This document shows positions 6,033-6,110 of a stretch of 6,110 nt of DNA, piece after piece. The notes beneath the pieces are model-generated. The model was not told the origin of the DNA. It searched no databases and worked only from the letters and a program-made list of their open reading frames with translations. The position numbers and the translations under genes are program-made. Location: assembly GCA_003647765.1 (NCBI GenBank), contig QMNM01000097.1, positions 1 to 6,110 of the forward strand, written 5' to 3'. The stretch comes from Candidatus Cloacimonadota bacterium (GTDB taxonomy: Bacteria > Cloacimonadota > Cloacimonadia > JGIOTU-2 > B8-G9). The first letter of the stretch is position 1, and each line of letters starts with the position of its first letter.

Positions 6033-6110
6033 CTCTTGAACTCTTGGACTCTTGAACTCTTGAACTCTTGAACTCTTGAACTCTTGGACTCTTGAACTCT
6101 TGAACTCTTG
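6033..6110. repeat. 8-bp tandem array CTCTTGAA / CTCTTGGA, continuing past the window
   Basis: Nine complete units and the first six bases of a tenth are present with no indels. Units 2 and 7 carry GGA in place of GAA; all the others are identical. The pattern gives a 40-bp higher-order repeat, since 6033-6070 is identical to 6073-6110. The tract runs off the right edge, so its true length is unknown. The plus strand has in-frame TGA codons, whereas the minus strand of the array is open; I see no start codon or ribosome binding site to make it a gene. Confidence 0.92.

Noticed and set aside
5538-6110. CRISPR array
   Set aside because: The repeats are 7-8 bp and contiguous with no unique spacers, and no cas gene is visible.

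Overview
The window comes from an AT-rich bacterium using the standard genetic code. All recognisable genes lie on the minus strand, so they read from right to left. The organism is not identified by this sequence. Low GC, a small NPLD-type fibronectin lipoprotein and many short non-coding tandem repeats in the spacers suggest an uncultured candidate-phylum bacterium (Cloacimonadota or WOR-3 style), but this is an impression and not a demonstrated placement.

Layout in the direction of transcription. At the right edge (about 6002-6110) is a continuous tract of 8-bp period whose unit switches from a CAAGA type to a TCTTG type. It ends directly against the ribosome binding site of a 132-residue lipoprotein with one fibronectin type III-like domain (5591-5989). 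A 202-bp spacer follows. It holds six perfect 7-bp repeats (TACGCAC/T), a degenerate CACAGAG-type repeat and a perfect TGTGTA-N4-TACACA palindrome. Next comes a UvrD/PcrA-type DNA helicase (3208-5388), then pheS (2118-3143, GTG start), then a probable 39-codon small ORF (1957-2076), then pheT (from 1902, running off the left edge after 634 codons).

The helicase, pheS, the small ORF and pheT are separated by only 64, 41 and 54 bp with no convincing terminator between them, so they probably form one transcription unit. PheS and PheT are the alpha and beta subunits of the heterotetrameric phenylalanyl-tRNA synthetase. All catalytic, editing and metal-binding signatures that can be checked are present. 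The helicase is a complete repair/replication enzyme with no obvious functional link to the synthetase.

No mobile element, CRISPR array, defence system, tRNA or rRNA is visible. The parts most worth a second look are the small ORF between pheS and pheT and the three unrelated short-period repeat arrays that bracket the lipoprotein gene.
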